From: Leclercia adecarboxylata
GTDB taxonomy: Bacteria; Pseudomonadota; Gammaproteobacteria; Enterobacterales; Enterobacteriaceae
Assembly (NCBI GenBank): GCA_002360945.1
Contig: DERO01000012.1
Coordinates: 1-46,308, forward strand
Direction of reading: 5' to 3'
DNA: 46,308 nucleotides
Below the pieces are notes generated by a model. The model had not been told where the DNA came from and ran no database searches. It saw nothing but the letters and a program-made list of their open reading frames with translations. Of this stretch, positions 5,676 through 14,708 are shown one piece after another; position 1 is the stretch's first letter; each line of letters opens with the position of its first letter. Made by a program: the position numbers and the translations under genes.

Positions 5676-8600
5676 TATTTCACCTTCAAATCATGACCAC
5701 CAGATGTATCAATACTGTTAGGGATTTTCTGCATAGCGAAATCTACTTCCCCTAAGTGTTTACCCTTTGCACTTACGGCTTCAAATCGTCCATGTTGTGT
5801 ATCAAGGGCATAAAAATTCCCGTCCATTCCTCGGTATACATCACGGTTATTGAGTTTGGTTACTTTGTTATCTTTAACCATCCCATTTGCAGCCGCAACC
5901 TGTGGAGCAGTTTGTTTGACGATGGCTACACGTTCTCCTGGTGGAAGATTCACCAGGCTTTTTTCAAAAGTACCTACAGTCTGCCCGGTGGATATTTTTA
6001 TATTTGAATCAACGAGCTTCCCAATAACGGGTATTTTCTTACCAGGCAATATAAGACTTGCCAGTAATCCGCCCGTCGCTTCTAGCGCAACCTGGTTTCC
6101 TCCATACGCTTGTTTCAGATTATCGGCTACTACCGACCAGGTTTCACTTTGCATTAGCGCCTTAACGCTATCTGCCACCGCCTGATTCTTCCCGGCCAGA
6201 TCGTTTAGAGCTGTATCGCAGTAACTGTCTCTGGTAGCACATGACGCCAGCGCCATTGCCGCATCAGCAACATAGTCAACTGAACCTAATGCCGTATCAC
6301 CGGTATCTGCAAGAGCATTAATAATGCTATTTGCAATAACAGAAGTTGCACCTTCCCCCAGCTTATCCCTGACCTGATTTTTCAGGGATTCAGCGGCCTG
6401 TTTCGCCTCAGCACGCGCCTTGTCACCGCTCAGGGAGTTATTCTCAACCGTAGTTTTACCCGCCTGCGCCCCCGCCACGGCAGACGCAGAGCTGTCGCCC
6501 ACCAGCCCGCCGGACAGTCCCGCCGCCAGCGTCGCCAGGGCAGAAACCGTCTGCTTCTGCGTTTCATCCAGCTCATCGGCAGATTTGCCGTACATCTCTT
6601 TGGAGATCATCCCCACCAGTTCGCCCGTGGCGGCACCGGCGGCACCCGCCAGCGCGTTTTGCCCCTGGGCGGCGGCGAGCGCAGCGTTGACCACCGCGTG
6701 CGCGGCAACTTTGCCCTCGTCGCTCAACCCGCTGCGGTGCCCAATGACATCAGCCAGGTACGGTGCGGCACCGCCCGCGAGGGCCGCGCTGAGATCGCTC
6801 CCGGCCAGCCCCTGAACCGCTGCCGTCGCCGCCTGAATCGCCCGCTGATACTCCCCGCCGGTGCCAAAGCCGGAGGCATTCATCGCATCGTTGTACGCCG
6901 TCTGGTAGATCTGGCCGTTAATATCTTCCAGCGTCGCGGTTTTGCCCGGGTTGGCTTTTTCCCACGCCGCTTTCGCCTCCTGCAGGTCCTGCGCGTTGAC
7001 GTGGTTCAGCTTCTCTTTCGCCGCGTTGGTGGCGCGGATGCTGCCCTCGGTGCGGGCAATATCCGCCACCTGATTACCAATCTCGCCGATCAGCTGCGCC
7101 TGCTGGAGTCGCTCTTGCTCTTTCTCTTTGTCGAAGATAGGGGAGAGCGTCTGGTTGGCGTGCTCCACGTCGCGGCTGAGCTGGTTGACATCCTGGACCT
7201 GACGATCCTGGTCGCGGACGATCAGCGTACCTTCCGATACTGCGGCGTGCGTGGTGCTACTGTCATGCCCGTCGCGGTTGGCGCCCACCAGCAGGCCGTT
7301 GGCCATGTTGCCGGCAAAGTGGCTGCCAATGCTGCCTCCGGTGCTCATGCCCACGCTCTGGTGTTCCACTTCGAAATCGGCGCGGTTTTCAATATCGCTA
7401 AAGCCGATGGTGCCGGTATCGAGACGGTTTTTATCGGCGGTAGCCGTCGAGCCAATCACCGCCCCGTTGAGCTGGGTATGTTCGCCCACGGTCACGTCGT
7501 AGCCGCCTTTACCGGCGAAGATCCCGGTCTGTTCCACCACCGAGTCGTAGTTGCTGTGCATCTTGTCGCGGCTGACGTTGACGCTGGCCGAGCCGGTCAT
7601 GGAGCCGATGCTGAAGCTCCCGCCCGCGCTGGCGTTCTGCTGTTTCGAGTCGTAGCGATCGCTGTCCTGCTCGGAGGTAAGCGTCAGGTTGCGGCCAATG
7701 TCCGCTTTCACGGTTTCGCCGCTCACCTGCGCCCCGGTCAGGGTGGCGTCACGTCCGGTCAGGATATTCACCTGTTGGCCCGCGTCCACGGTGGTCTCGC
7801 TGTGGGTGGTGCCGTTGCCGCTCTCGTTGCCTTTGCCACGGTTGACGCTGGCGGAGATGTTGATGCCTGCACCGCCGGAGCCATACCCGATGCCAACCCC
7901 GACGCTGCCGCCCTTGCTCTCGTTTTTGCCGTCCAGCAGTTGGGTGTTTTGCGCCGAGCGCAGGTACAGATCGCGGTTAGCGGCGAGCGTGATATCGTTG
8001 CCCGCCTTCAGCTGGCTGCCTTCCACGGTCAGATCCCCGTCTGCGCCGCGCACGCCGCTGCCGGTGGCGATCACGCTGAGATCGCGCCCGGCGTTGAGGG
8101 TACTGCCCTGGGCGGTGTTCTGCTCGCTGTACTGGGTCGATTTCGACGACTGGCTGCCGTAAGAGAGGCTAATGCCGACGGTGTTGGTGTTTGATTTGTC
8201 TGCGCCCAGGGCCTGATCCATCCGCCCGGCCTGGGCGGCCTGCACCCCGGAGAGCGCGGCCTTCACGCCCTGCAGCGCCTGCAGGCGGCTGCTGCCGGAC
8301 GATTTCGCCTGCTGGGAGGCCTCGACGGCGCTGTTGAGCGCGCTGCCGACGGTGCCGGAGAGCGCCAGGGTCAGCCCGGAGGTTTTCTGCTCCACCTCGT
8401 GGGTCTGCTGGCTGCGGTTGTTCACCGCCGTGATGTCGACGTTTTTACCGCTGAGGGCCATATCCTGACCGGCCACCAGATCCGAGCCGCTCACCGTCAG
8501 GCGATCCCCCGCCCGAAGGGTCAGGTCGCCGTTGACGCTGCCCACCGTGCTGCCCGCCTGGGTGGCGTCCGCGCCGGTGTCGGTGGTTTTGATGCTCTGG

Positions 8601-11600
8601 GTGCCGACGCTAAAGCCGATCCCGCCCGAGCTTAACAGCCCCGATTTTTTCTCCTGCTTCTGGTGCAGCTCGTTATTACGCTCGGCCTGGGTCTCCACGG
8701 TCAGGCTGTTGCCTGCCAGCAGGGAGACATCCCCGGTGCCCGCCACGTTGCTGCCGCGCACGGTAAGATCGTTTCCGGCGGTGAGGTTAACGGTGTTGCC
8801 GTTCAGCTCGCTGCTCTGCACCGTCTGACGGTCAATCTGGTCGCGGGTGGTGGTGGTGGTTTTCGACAGGAAGCCGTTACCGCCAACCACTTTATGCCGT
8901 TCGTCCAGATCCTGGGTATTCTCACCCGCCGTCAGGGTCAGGTTATTCCCGGCGCTGACGTTAAGCGCCTCGCCGGCAGAGAGGGCGGCGGCGCGGGCGT
9001 TGAGATCGTTCCCGGCGGCCAGGGTAACGTCGCCTTTGCCGGTTACTTCGCTGCCAACGCTGTTGGTCTGCCCCTGCTTCAGGCTGTTGTCGGCATCCCA
9101 AACCAGGTTATCGCGGCTGGCGGTTTCCACCGTGTTCAGGGTCATATCCCGCCCGGCCACCAGCTGTGCCTTGCCGTTCTCGCCGCTGGCGATCACCTGC
9201 GCCCCGGTCAGGGTGATATCCCGCCCGGACTGCAGCGCCAGCTTGCCGTCGTCGCCCTGCACGTAAATGCCGGAGACGCTGTTGATGGTGGTGCGGGCGA
9301 AGCTGTTCTCGCCGTTAACGCTGTCGGCGCTGAGGGTGGTGCTGGTGAGATTGATGTCGCGCCCGGCGTTGGCCAGCACGCTGCTGTCGCCCACGATGGC
9401 ACCGCCGAGGTTGTTGATATCGGTGCGCGCGTTCAGGTTGACGTCCGCCCCCTGAAGGGTGCCGGTCTGGTTGGTGATGTTGTCGGCATCCAGTTGCAGC
9501 ACTTTGCGCCCGGCAATCGTCCCACGGTTAAACAGGTCGCCGTTGAGCTTGATCGACACATTGTTGCCGGCAATCAGCGCGCCGGAGCCGTCGATATCCC
9601 CCTGTTTCACTTTGGCGTAGACCTGCGGGACCAGCACATTCTCCATCGCGCCGTCCGGCATCTTCACCTGGGTGTTAACCAGCCAGACGATATCCCCGGT
9701 CAGGAGCGCCATCTGCTCCGGCGTCAGCGCCACGCCTATCTTCAGGTCGTACTGTTTGCCGAAGGTGATGCCGCGATCCATCAGCGCCTTGTACTGCTCT
9801 TCGTCGTTGTTATAACCGTCCAGATAGCGTTGGCCGGTGATACCAATCACCTGCTCGCGGATCAGGCGCTGCTCGTAGTAGCCATCCCCCAGCCGTTTCT
9901 GGGTGTTGTCGCCATCGGCGGTAAAGGCGTTCTGCATATAGTCGCTGCCGAGCCACTGGCGCTCGTTGGTAAAGCGCGGATCGGTCTCCACCAGATACGG
10001 CACGTCCGCCGACGGGTTCACCTTGAACAGGCTGTTGTCCGGCAGGGTGGTGTTGGGGCCGATAATGCGGATCGTGCCGTCGGCCGGGGTCACTTCAAAC
10101 TGCTGCCCGGCAGGCGGGGTCACCGGCTCGCCCGGGGAGACGGTCTGCTGAGGCGCGGGTTTCACCCCCGCAGCCTGCCCAATCGCCACATCCGTTCCCT
10201 GCAACACCAGCGGAGTGATACTGAGATTACTGCCCTCGACGCTGCCGTTGCTGACCAGTTGACCCGGTTTCAGGGCGATATCCTGAATGGTGGTTGGCGG
10301 GGTGTACGCCGTGCGATCGCGCCCCTGCTCGTCGTCGCCTTTGTGGCGAATACGGTAGTAGTGGGTAACGGTGCCCTCATCGGTGGTGTAACGCTTGCCG
10401 GGCACGTCCTCGTTCTTCACGCTGCCCATCTGGTCAATCGCCAGGGTGCCGCCTGCGATCACCTGGCTCTTGTCGTTAAACAGTTTGTCGCCCGTCATCA
10501 GCAGGTTGCCGCCGGCGAGGATCTTCGCCGGGTCGCTCTCTTTGATGCGCGTTTCGTCAATCGTGCGGGTGTAGTCGTACTGGTTAAAGTTGTCGTTATT
10601 GGCGCCGGTATCTTCTGGCGTATTCAGGTTACGCAGCCCGTCAGAGGAGTTGCCGTCTACCCAGACGCCTTTCTCCGTTGAGCTCCAGCGGTTGGTGGAA
10701 CCGGAGTGCTGATAGTCGGTCAGATCTTCCTGCGATACCCGCACCACCTCGGTGGAGAAGTGGTCGTTGATGTTGTTGATCTGCCCGGCGGCAATCGCCA
10801 TGTTCCCGGCGGACTCAATAGTCGAGCTGTGGTTATTGATGGTTCCGGCGCGGCCGGTGACGGCGCCGCTGTCGTCCAGCGCCCCGCCAATGGTCATGCT
10901 GCCTGCGCTGTAGATCAGGCCGTGGTCGACGTTGTTCAGGGTCTGCACGCCGAGGTTCACGCGCTCGCGTCCGGCCAGCGTTGCCGCGGTGCCGTTTTCG
11001 GCGAGGTTGTTGAAGGTCTCCACATTGACCCCCACCGCATCGCCGTAGATCCGCCCGGTACCGGTGTTGGTCAGGGTGTTGGCGTTGATGCGGGTGGTGA
11101 TCCCGTCGATCAGGCCGGTATTGCGCACCGTGTCGGTGGCGGTCAGGGTGGTGCTGCCGGCGTTGATTTCGCCGCTGGCGAGGTTGGTCAGGTTGGCGCT
11201 CTGCACGTCGAGGGCGCTGCCCGCCATCAGCTGGCCGCTGTTGGTCAGATCCCCGTCAGTCGTGAACGTCAGGTTGCCGTTGGCGATGGTGGTGCCGGTA
11301 TTGTTCACCCCGTTGATGCTGTGAAGAACCATATCCCCCAGCGACAGCAGTTGGCCGCTGGCATCGAGGGACGCCGCGTCTACGCTCAGTTTTTCCCCGG
11401 CTTTCAGGGTGCCGCCGGCGTTGACCAGATTCAGCCCGTTGCCGCTGAGATCCAGCGTCTCGCCCGAGGCCAGCGCCCCGGCGCTGTTGTTCAGCACGCC
11501 GCTGTTATCAATCTCCAGCGTGTTATTTGCCAGGATGCTGCCGCGCTGGTTATCCAGGGTGCCGGTATTCAGCGTCAGGCTCTGGCCCTCCAGCCCCTGG

Positions 11601-14167
11601 TTTGCGCCGAGGGTATCCTGGTTAACAAAGCGCAGGGCAGTGAGGGTCACGCTTTTGCCGCTGCGGATCAGCCCGGAGACGTTATCCACGGTCCCGCGGG
11701 CGCTGTCGAGGAGCAGATCGCCCACCGACTGGATCTGCCCGCCGCTATTTTGCAGGTTCTGGCTGTGCAGGGCGGTATCGGCCTCGCCAATCACTCGCCC
11801 GCCGCTGCGGTTATCCAGACTGGTGGCCGCAATATCCGCCGTACCGCTGGCGGCCAGGGTACCGGCCTGATTATTGAGGCTCTCTGCCGAGAGGTTCAGG
11901 GCACCCAGGCTGTTAAGGGTGCCTGCGCCATTATCGAGGGTGCCGGAGGTGGCGTTCACGCCATCGCCCTGCAGCACGCCTTTATTATTGATGAGCTGCG
12001 TGGTGGCAAGCGACAGGCTCTGCGCCGCCGCCAGCTGCCCGTTGGTGTTGTTCAGCGTGCTGCCGTTAAAGGCGAGGCTATCCCCGGAGAAGGTGGTGCC
12101 CTGGCTGTTATCCAGCAGGCCGCCGCTCAGGGTCATGGCCCCGACCGATTTCAGCGCGCCGCCGTTATTGCTGAGCGTATCGAACCCGGCGGTCAACGAC
12201 CGGTTCGCGCCAATCTGGCCGTCGGTGTTGTCGACAGCCCCCGCGTTGAGGTTAAAGTCGCCGTCGCTCGCCAGGAAGCCGCCCTGGTTGTTCAGCGCGC
12301 CGCTCTCCAGATTCAGGGAACCCTGAGAGAGCAGGGAGCCGGAACGGTTGTCAAACGCGCCGCCGTTCAGGGCCAGGGTTGCGCCGTCGGCGACAATCAC
12401 CCCCTGCTGGTTGTCGAGGCTTCCGGCGCTGATGCGCTGGGTTTTCGCCGCCTCGATACGTCCTTTAGCGTTATTCACCGCCTGTTGGCTGGCGATCTCA
12501 CCGTCGCCCGCAGCGGCAGAGATCAGCCCCTGCTGGTTGTTCAGCGTCCCGGCCTCCAGCCGGGTGTTGCCCGCCACCGCCACGATCTTCCCGGCGGTGT
12601 TGTCGATTTTGTCAGCTTTCAGCTGCACGCCGTTGGCCGCGCCAATCTGCCCCTGCCGGTTATCGAGGGTGCCCGGCAGATCCACCGCCAGGGTGCCGCT
12701 GCCGCTGTGAGCGATTTTGCCTTGCTGGTTATTGAGGTCGTGGGCGCTGAGGGCGATCGACTCCGCGCTCAGGGTGCCCCCGGCGTTGTTGAGCATCTTA
12801 TCGCTACGGACATTCAGTTCGCTGGCGTTGACCTTCGCGCTGGCGGTGCTGACATCCCCGGCGCCGCCGTCGAGCAGAATGCGTTTCGCCTGGGTCTGGC
12901 TGCCGCTGATATCCACGCCCTGGCCGCGGGCGCTGAGATTACCGCCTGCCAGGGTTTGCCCGTGGGCGCTCAGCTGGCCGCTGGTGCTAATTTCCAGATC
13001 CCCGGCGTCGGCGAGCTTGCCGTCGCTTTTCACCCCGGCGGCCAGCACGCTCTGCTGGCTCCCGGTGAGGCTGGCCGCGTTGACCCGGACGTTGTTCGCG
13101 GCAGTGATCACCCCGCTGTTGTTAAGCTCGCTGGCGGTTTGCAGGTGGGCTGCGTCGCCCGCGCGCAGGGTGCCGCTGTTCTCGATGCGCCCGTCGGCAG
13201 AAAGGGTCACGCTGCCCGCCTGGGCGCCGATGGCCCCGGCGTTACGCACCCCGACGCCGGTCTCGGTGCCGACCATGCGGATTTTGCCTGCGTACATGCC
13301 GCCGAGGCTGGCCACGTCCACCGCCAGCTGCGGGCGAGTGGCGGGATCGTCGCTGCCTTTTTCGATAACTTCGTGGGCAGAATCCACCTTGTTGCGCCCG
13401 GTGGTGACTTTCAGATCGTTGGCCCACAGCCCGGCGTTAACCTTCACCGAGCGGGCGATAATGTCGGTGTAATCCGCGCCGGAGGTGTCCATCCCGGCGC
13501 CCTCGACCACCACCTCGCCGCGCTCGACGTTAAATCCGGTCAGCGCGCCGTCCTTCATCTGTGGCTGGCCGGTGGTGAGGGTGGCGCGGTTGGCGTTGAT
13601 AAAGCCGCAGCCGCTACAGGTGATGCCCGACGGGTTGGCGATCACTACCTGGGCTTTTTTACCGGCCACCTCGATCATGCCGTTCAGCTTGCTCGGGTCG
13701 CGGGAGCTCACCTCGTTGAGGATCACTTTGGCTTCGCCTTTCGCCAGCCACGGGTTGCCCGCCACCATGCCGCCTATATTGGTCTGCACGTTTTTGTGCG
13801 AGTTGTTGAGGATCGCCCCTTTGCTGTCCACGTCGAACTGGGTGTAGTTGTTACGTGACACCCCGGCAGCGGACGGGGTCTGGATATTGACCTGCGGCGT
13901 GCCGTTGGCGCTGTTGACCACCGTCGGCTGCTGGTTTTTTGGCGCACCGGCGTCCGCCACGATAGTGGCCTGTGCCGTCTGCACGGCCCCCATCGCCAGC
14001 CACAGGCTGAAGCTGATGGCGCTCACCTTGCCGATAAGCTGGCTGTGGGTATGGCCGATGCCTGAAGAACGGGACGAACCGGCGCGGCCGGAGCGGGCGA
14101 TATCCGCCACCACCATCAGCATGCCGCGCGCTTTGTTAAAGACAATTCGATACAGGTTCTTATTCAT
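5675..14167 (-). CDS. cdiA: Contact-dependent inhibition effector CdiA with colicin E3-like rRNase tip
   Basis: A 2830-residue two-partner secretion exoprotein. In order: an extended signal peptide (residues 1-67, MNKNLYRIVFNKARG start, cleavage after VQTAQA); the TPS transport domain from about 70 with NPSGITC at 178-184; long runs of filamentous-haemagglutinin repeats with many LNN/LDN turns (about 330-1150); a central receptor-binding region (about 1250-1600); more FHA repeats; the pretoxin domain with VENN at 2574-2577; and a variable tip of about 255 residues. The last 75 residues resemble the colicin E3 cytotoxic domain: DTQHGRFE reproduces D-x2-H-x3-E (D2789, H2792, E2796), and KGKHLGEVDF matches the following block. 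The E3 arginine near the C terminus is absent, with SGGHD in that region. Predicted action is cleavage of 16S rRNA in the decoding centre of neighbouring cells. The tip is visibly more AT-rich than the rest. Confidence 0.93.
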   Translation of the reverse strand: MNKNLYRIVFNKARGMLMVVADIARSGRAGSSRSSGIGHTHSQLIGKVSAISFSLWLAMGAVQTAQATIVADAGAPKNQQPTVVNSANGTPQVNIQTPSAAGVSRNNYTQFDVDSKGAILNNSHKNVQTNIGGMVAGNPWLAKGEAKVILNEVSSRDPSKLNGMIEVAGKKAQVVIANPSGITCSGCGFINANRATLTTGQPQMKDGALTGFNVERGEVVVEGAGMDTSGADYTDIIARSVKVNAGLWANDLKVTTGRNKVDSAHEVIEKGSDDPATRPQLAVDVASLGGMYAGKIRMVGTETGVGVRNAGAIGAQAGSVTLSADGRIENSGTLRAGDAAHLQTASELNNSGVITAANNVRVNAASLTGSQQSVLAAGVKSDGKLADAGDLEISTSGQLSAHGQTLAGGNLSARGQGVDISGSQTQAKRILLDGGAGDVSTASAKVNASELNVRSDKMLNNAGGTLSAESIALSAHDLNNQQGKIAHSGSGTLAVDLPGTLDNRQGQIGAANGVQLKADKIDNTAGKIVAVAGNTRLEAGTLNNQQGLISAAAGDGEIASQQAVNNAKGRIEAAKTQRISAGSLDNQQGVIVADGATLALNGGAFDNRSGSLLSQGSLNLESGALNNQGGFLASDGDFNLNAGAVDNTDGQIGANRSLTAGFDTLSNNGGALKSVGAMTLSGGLLDNSQGTTFSGDSLAFNGSTLNNTNGQLAAAQSLSLATTQLINNKGVLQGDGVNATSGTLDNGAGTLNSLGALNLSAESLNNQAGTLAASGTADIAATSLDNRSGGRVIGEADTALHSQNLQNSGGQIQSVGDLLLDSARGTVDNVSGLIRSGKSVTLTALRFVNQDTLGANQGLEGQSLTLNTGTLDNQRGSILANNTLEIDNSGVLNNSAGALASGETLDLSGNGLNLVNAGGTLKAGEKLSVDAASLDASGQLLSLGDMVLHSINGVNNTGTTIANGNLTFTTDGDLTNSGQLMAGSALDVQSANLTNLASGEINAGSTTLTATDTVRNTGLIDGITTRINANTLTNTGTGRIYGDAVGVNVETFNNLAENGTAATLAGRERVNLGVQTLNNVDHGLIYSAGSMTIGGALDDSGAVTGRAGTINNHSSTIESAGNMAIAAGQINNINDHFSTEVVRVSQEDLTDYQHSGSTNRWSSTEKGVWVDGNSSDGLRNLNTPEDTGANNDNFNQYDYTRTIDETRIKESDPAKILAGGNLLMTGDKLFNDKSQVIAGGTLAIDQMGSVKNEDVPGKRYTTDEGTVTHYYRIRHKGDDEQGRDRTAYTPPTTIQDIALKPGQLVSNGSVEGSNLSITPLVLQGTDVAIGQAAGVKPAPQQTVSPGEPVTPPAGQQFEVTPADGTIRIIGPNTTLPDNSLFKVNPSADVPYLVETDPRFTNERQWLGSDYMQNAFTADGDNTQKRLGDGYYEQRLIREQVIGITGQRYLDGYNNDEEQYKALMDRGITFGKQYDLKIGVALTPEQMALLTGDIVWLVNTQVKMPDGAMENVLVPQVYAKVKQGDIDGSGALIAGNNVSIKLNGDLFNRGTIAGRKVLQLDADNITNQTGTLQGADVNLNARTDINNLGGAIVGDSSVLANAGRDINLTSTTLSADSVNGENSFARTTINSVSGIYVQGDDGKLALQSGRDITLTGAQVIASGENGKAQLVAGRDMTLNTVETASRDNLVWDADNSLKQGQTNSVGSEVTGKGDVTLAAGNDLNARAAALSAGEALNVSAGNNLTLTAGENTQDLDERHKVVGGNGFLSKTTTTTRDQIDRQTVQSSELNGNTVNLTAGNDLTVRGSNVAGTGDVSLLAGNSLTVETQAERNNELHQKQEKKSGLLSSGGIGFSVGTQSIKTTDTGADATQAGSTVGSVNGDLTLRAGDRLTVSGSDLVAGQDMALSGKNVDITAVNNRSQQTHEVEQKTSGLTLALSGTVGSALNSAVEASQQAKSSGSSRLQALQGVKAALSGVQAAQAGRMDQALGADKSNTNTVGISLSYGSQSSKSTQYSEQNTAQGSTLNAGRDLSVIATGSGVRGADGDLTVEGSQLKAGNDITLAANRDLYLRSAQNTQLLDGKNESKGGSVGVGIGYGSGGAGINISASVNRGKGNESGNGTTHSETTVDAGQQVNILTGRDATLTGAQVSGETVKADIGRNLTLTSEQDSDRYDSKQQNASAGGSFSIGSMTGSASVNVSRDKMHSNYDSVVEQTGIFAGKGGYDVTVGEHTQLNGAVIGSTATADKNRLDTGTIGFSDIENRADFEVEHQSVGMSTGGSIGSHFAGNMANGLLVGANRDGHDSSTTHAAVSEGTLIVRDQDRQVQDVNQLSRDVEHANQTLSPIFDKEKEQERLQQAQLIGEIGNQVADIARTEGSIRATNAAKEKLNHVNAQDLQEAKAAWEKANPGKTATLEDINGQIYQTAYNDAMNASGFGTGGEYQRAIQAATAAVQGLAGSDLSAALAGGAAPYLADVIGHRSGLSDEGKVAAHAVVNAALAAAQGQNALAGAAGAATGELVGMISKEMYGKSADELDETQKQTVSALATLAAGLSGGLVGDSSASAVAGAQAGKTTVENNSLSGDKARAEAKQAAESLKNQVRDKLGEGATSVIANSIINALADTGDTALGSVDYVADAAMALASCATRDSYCDTALNDLAGKNQAVADSVKALMQSETWSVVADNLKQAYGGNQVALEATGGLLASLILPGKKIPVIGKLVDSNIKISTGQTVGTFEKSLVNLPPGERVAIVKQTAPQVAAANGMVKDNKVTKLNNRDVYRGMDGNFYALDTQHGRFEAVSAKGKHLGEVDFAMQKIPNSIDTSGGHDLKVK

Positions 14168-14708
14168 GGTTCGTTCCTTTAAACGCTTCCGGCAGGCTCA
14201 CGGTGAGCGGGTGATTCTGTTGCCACTCTCTGGCGTGTTGACGGCTGACGTGGCTGCCGTGGAACAGCATCACGCGCTTGCCACGCTCTGCGCCGCGGTG
14301 ATACAGCGCGCGGCAGACGTGGTCGGGGAAGATATCGCGGCGCATCAGGTTGTACATCGCGGGGGTATGGCCGAAGGGGGCGATCCAGTCGCAGAACCAG
14401 ATCCGCTCCCCGCTGTCCCAGTCCTCTTCTTTCATCTCGATGGCGGGGCCGGTGAGGTAGCGGGCTTCCGCCTCCTCGTTCATGCTGGCCCAGCTAAGGA
14501 AAAAGATCGGCCGGTCGTTTTCGCTGACCAGCACGTACTGCTGGCGCTTGATGATCGGCAGCAGCAGGGTAGGCAGGGCGTGCAGCGGGGCGTCCCGGTG
14601 CATCGGGGAGTGCATCCACAGCCAGACGGTGGCCCCCAGCACTTCGGCCTCGCTCTCCTGGCCGCCGAGGATCAGCGGCGCTTTGATATCCAGATGTCCG
14701 ACGCGCAT
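14160..14708 (-). CDS. cdiC: CdiC, HlyC-like toxin-activating lysine acyltransferase
   Basis: A 182-residue cytoplasmic protein of the RTX toxin-activating acyltransferase family (HlyC). It shows the family's signature blocks: WLWMHSPMHRD with the presumed catalytic His37, then FFLSWASMNEEAEARYL, EDWDSGERIWFCDWIAPFG with the presumed catalytic Asp107, and a C-terminal VMLFHG. Spacing of the His and Asp is almost that of HlyC. In cdiBCAI loci such an enzyme is thought to attach fatty acids to lysines of CdiA before export. I chose the ATG at 14708, which overlaps the cdiB stop (TGATG); a GTG lies one codon upstream. The 3' end overlaps the cdiA start by 8 bases, so B, C, A and I are all translationally coupled. 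Confidence 0.9.
   Translation of the reverse strand: MRVGHLDIKAPLILGGQESEAEVLGATVWLWMHSPMHRDAPLHALPTLLLPIIKRQQYVLVSENDRPIFFLSWASMNEEAEARYLTGPAIEMKEEDWDSGERIWFCDWIAPFGHTPAMYNLMRRDIFPDHVCRALYHRGAERGKRVMLFHGSHVSRQHAREWQQNHPLTVSLPEAFKGTNHE

Noticed and set aside
10706..13858. A 1050-residue open frame on the plus strand opposite cdiA, with other long antisense frames (6659-8194, 8663-10681)
   Set aside because: It mirrors the repetitive GC-rich codon pattern of cdiA, whose product has the full set of TPS domains. The antisense products are rich in Ala, Gly, Val and His and have no domain pattern.
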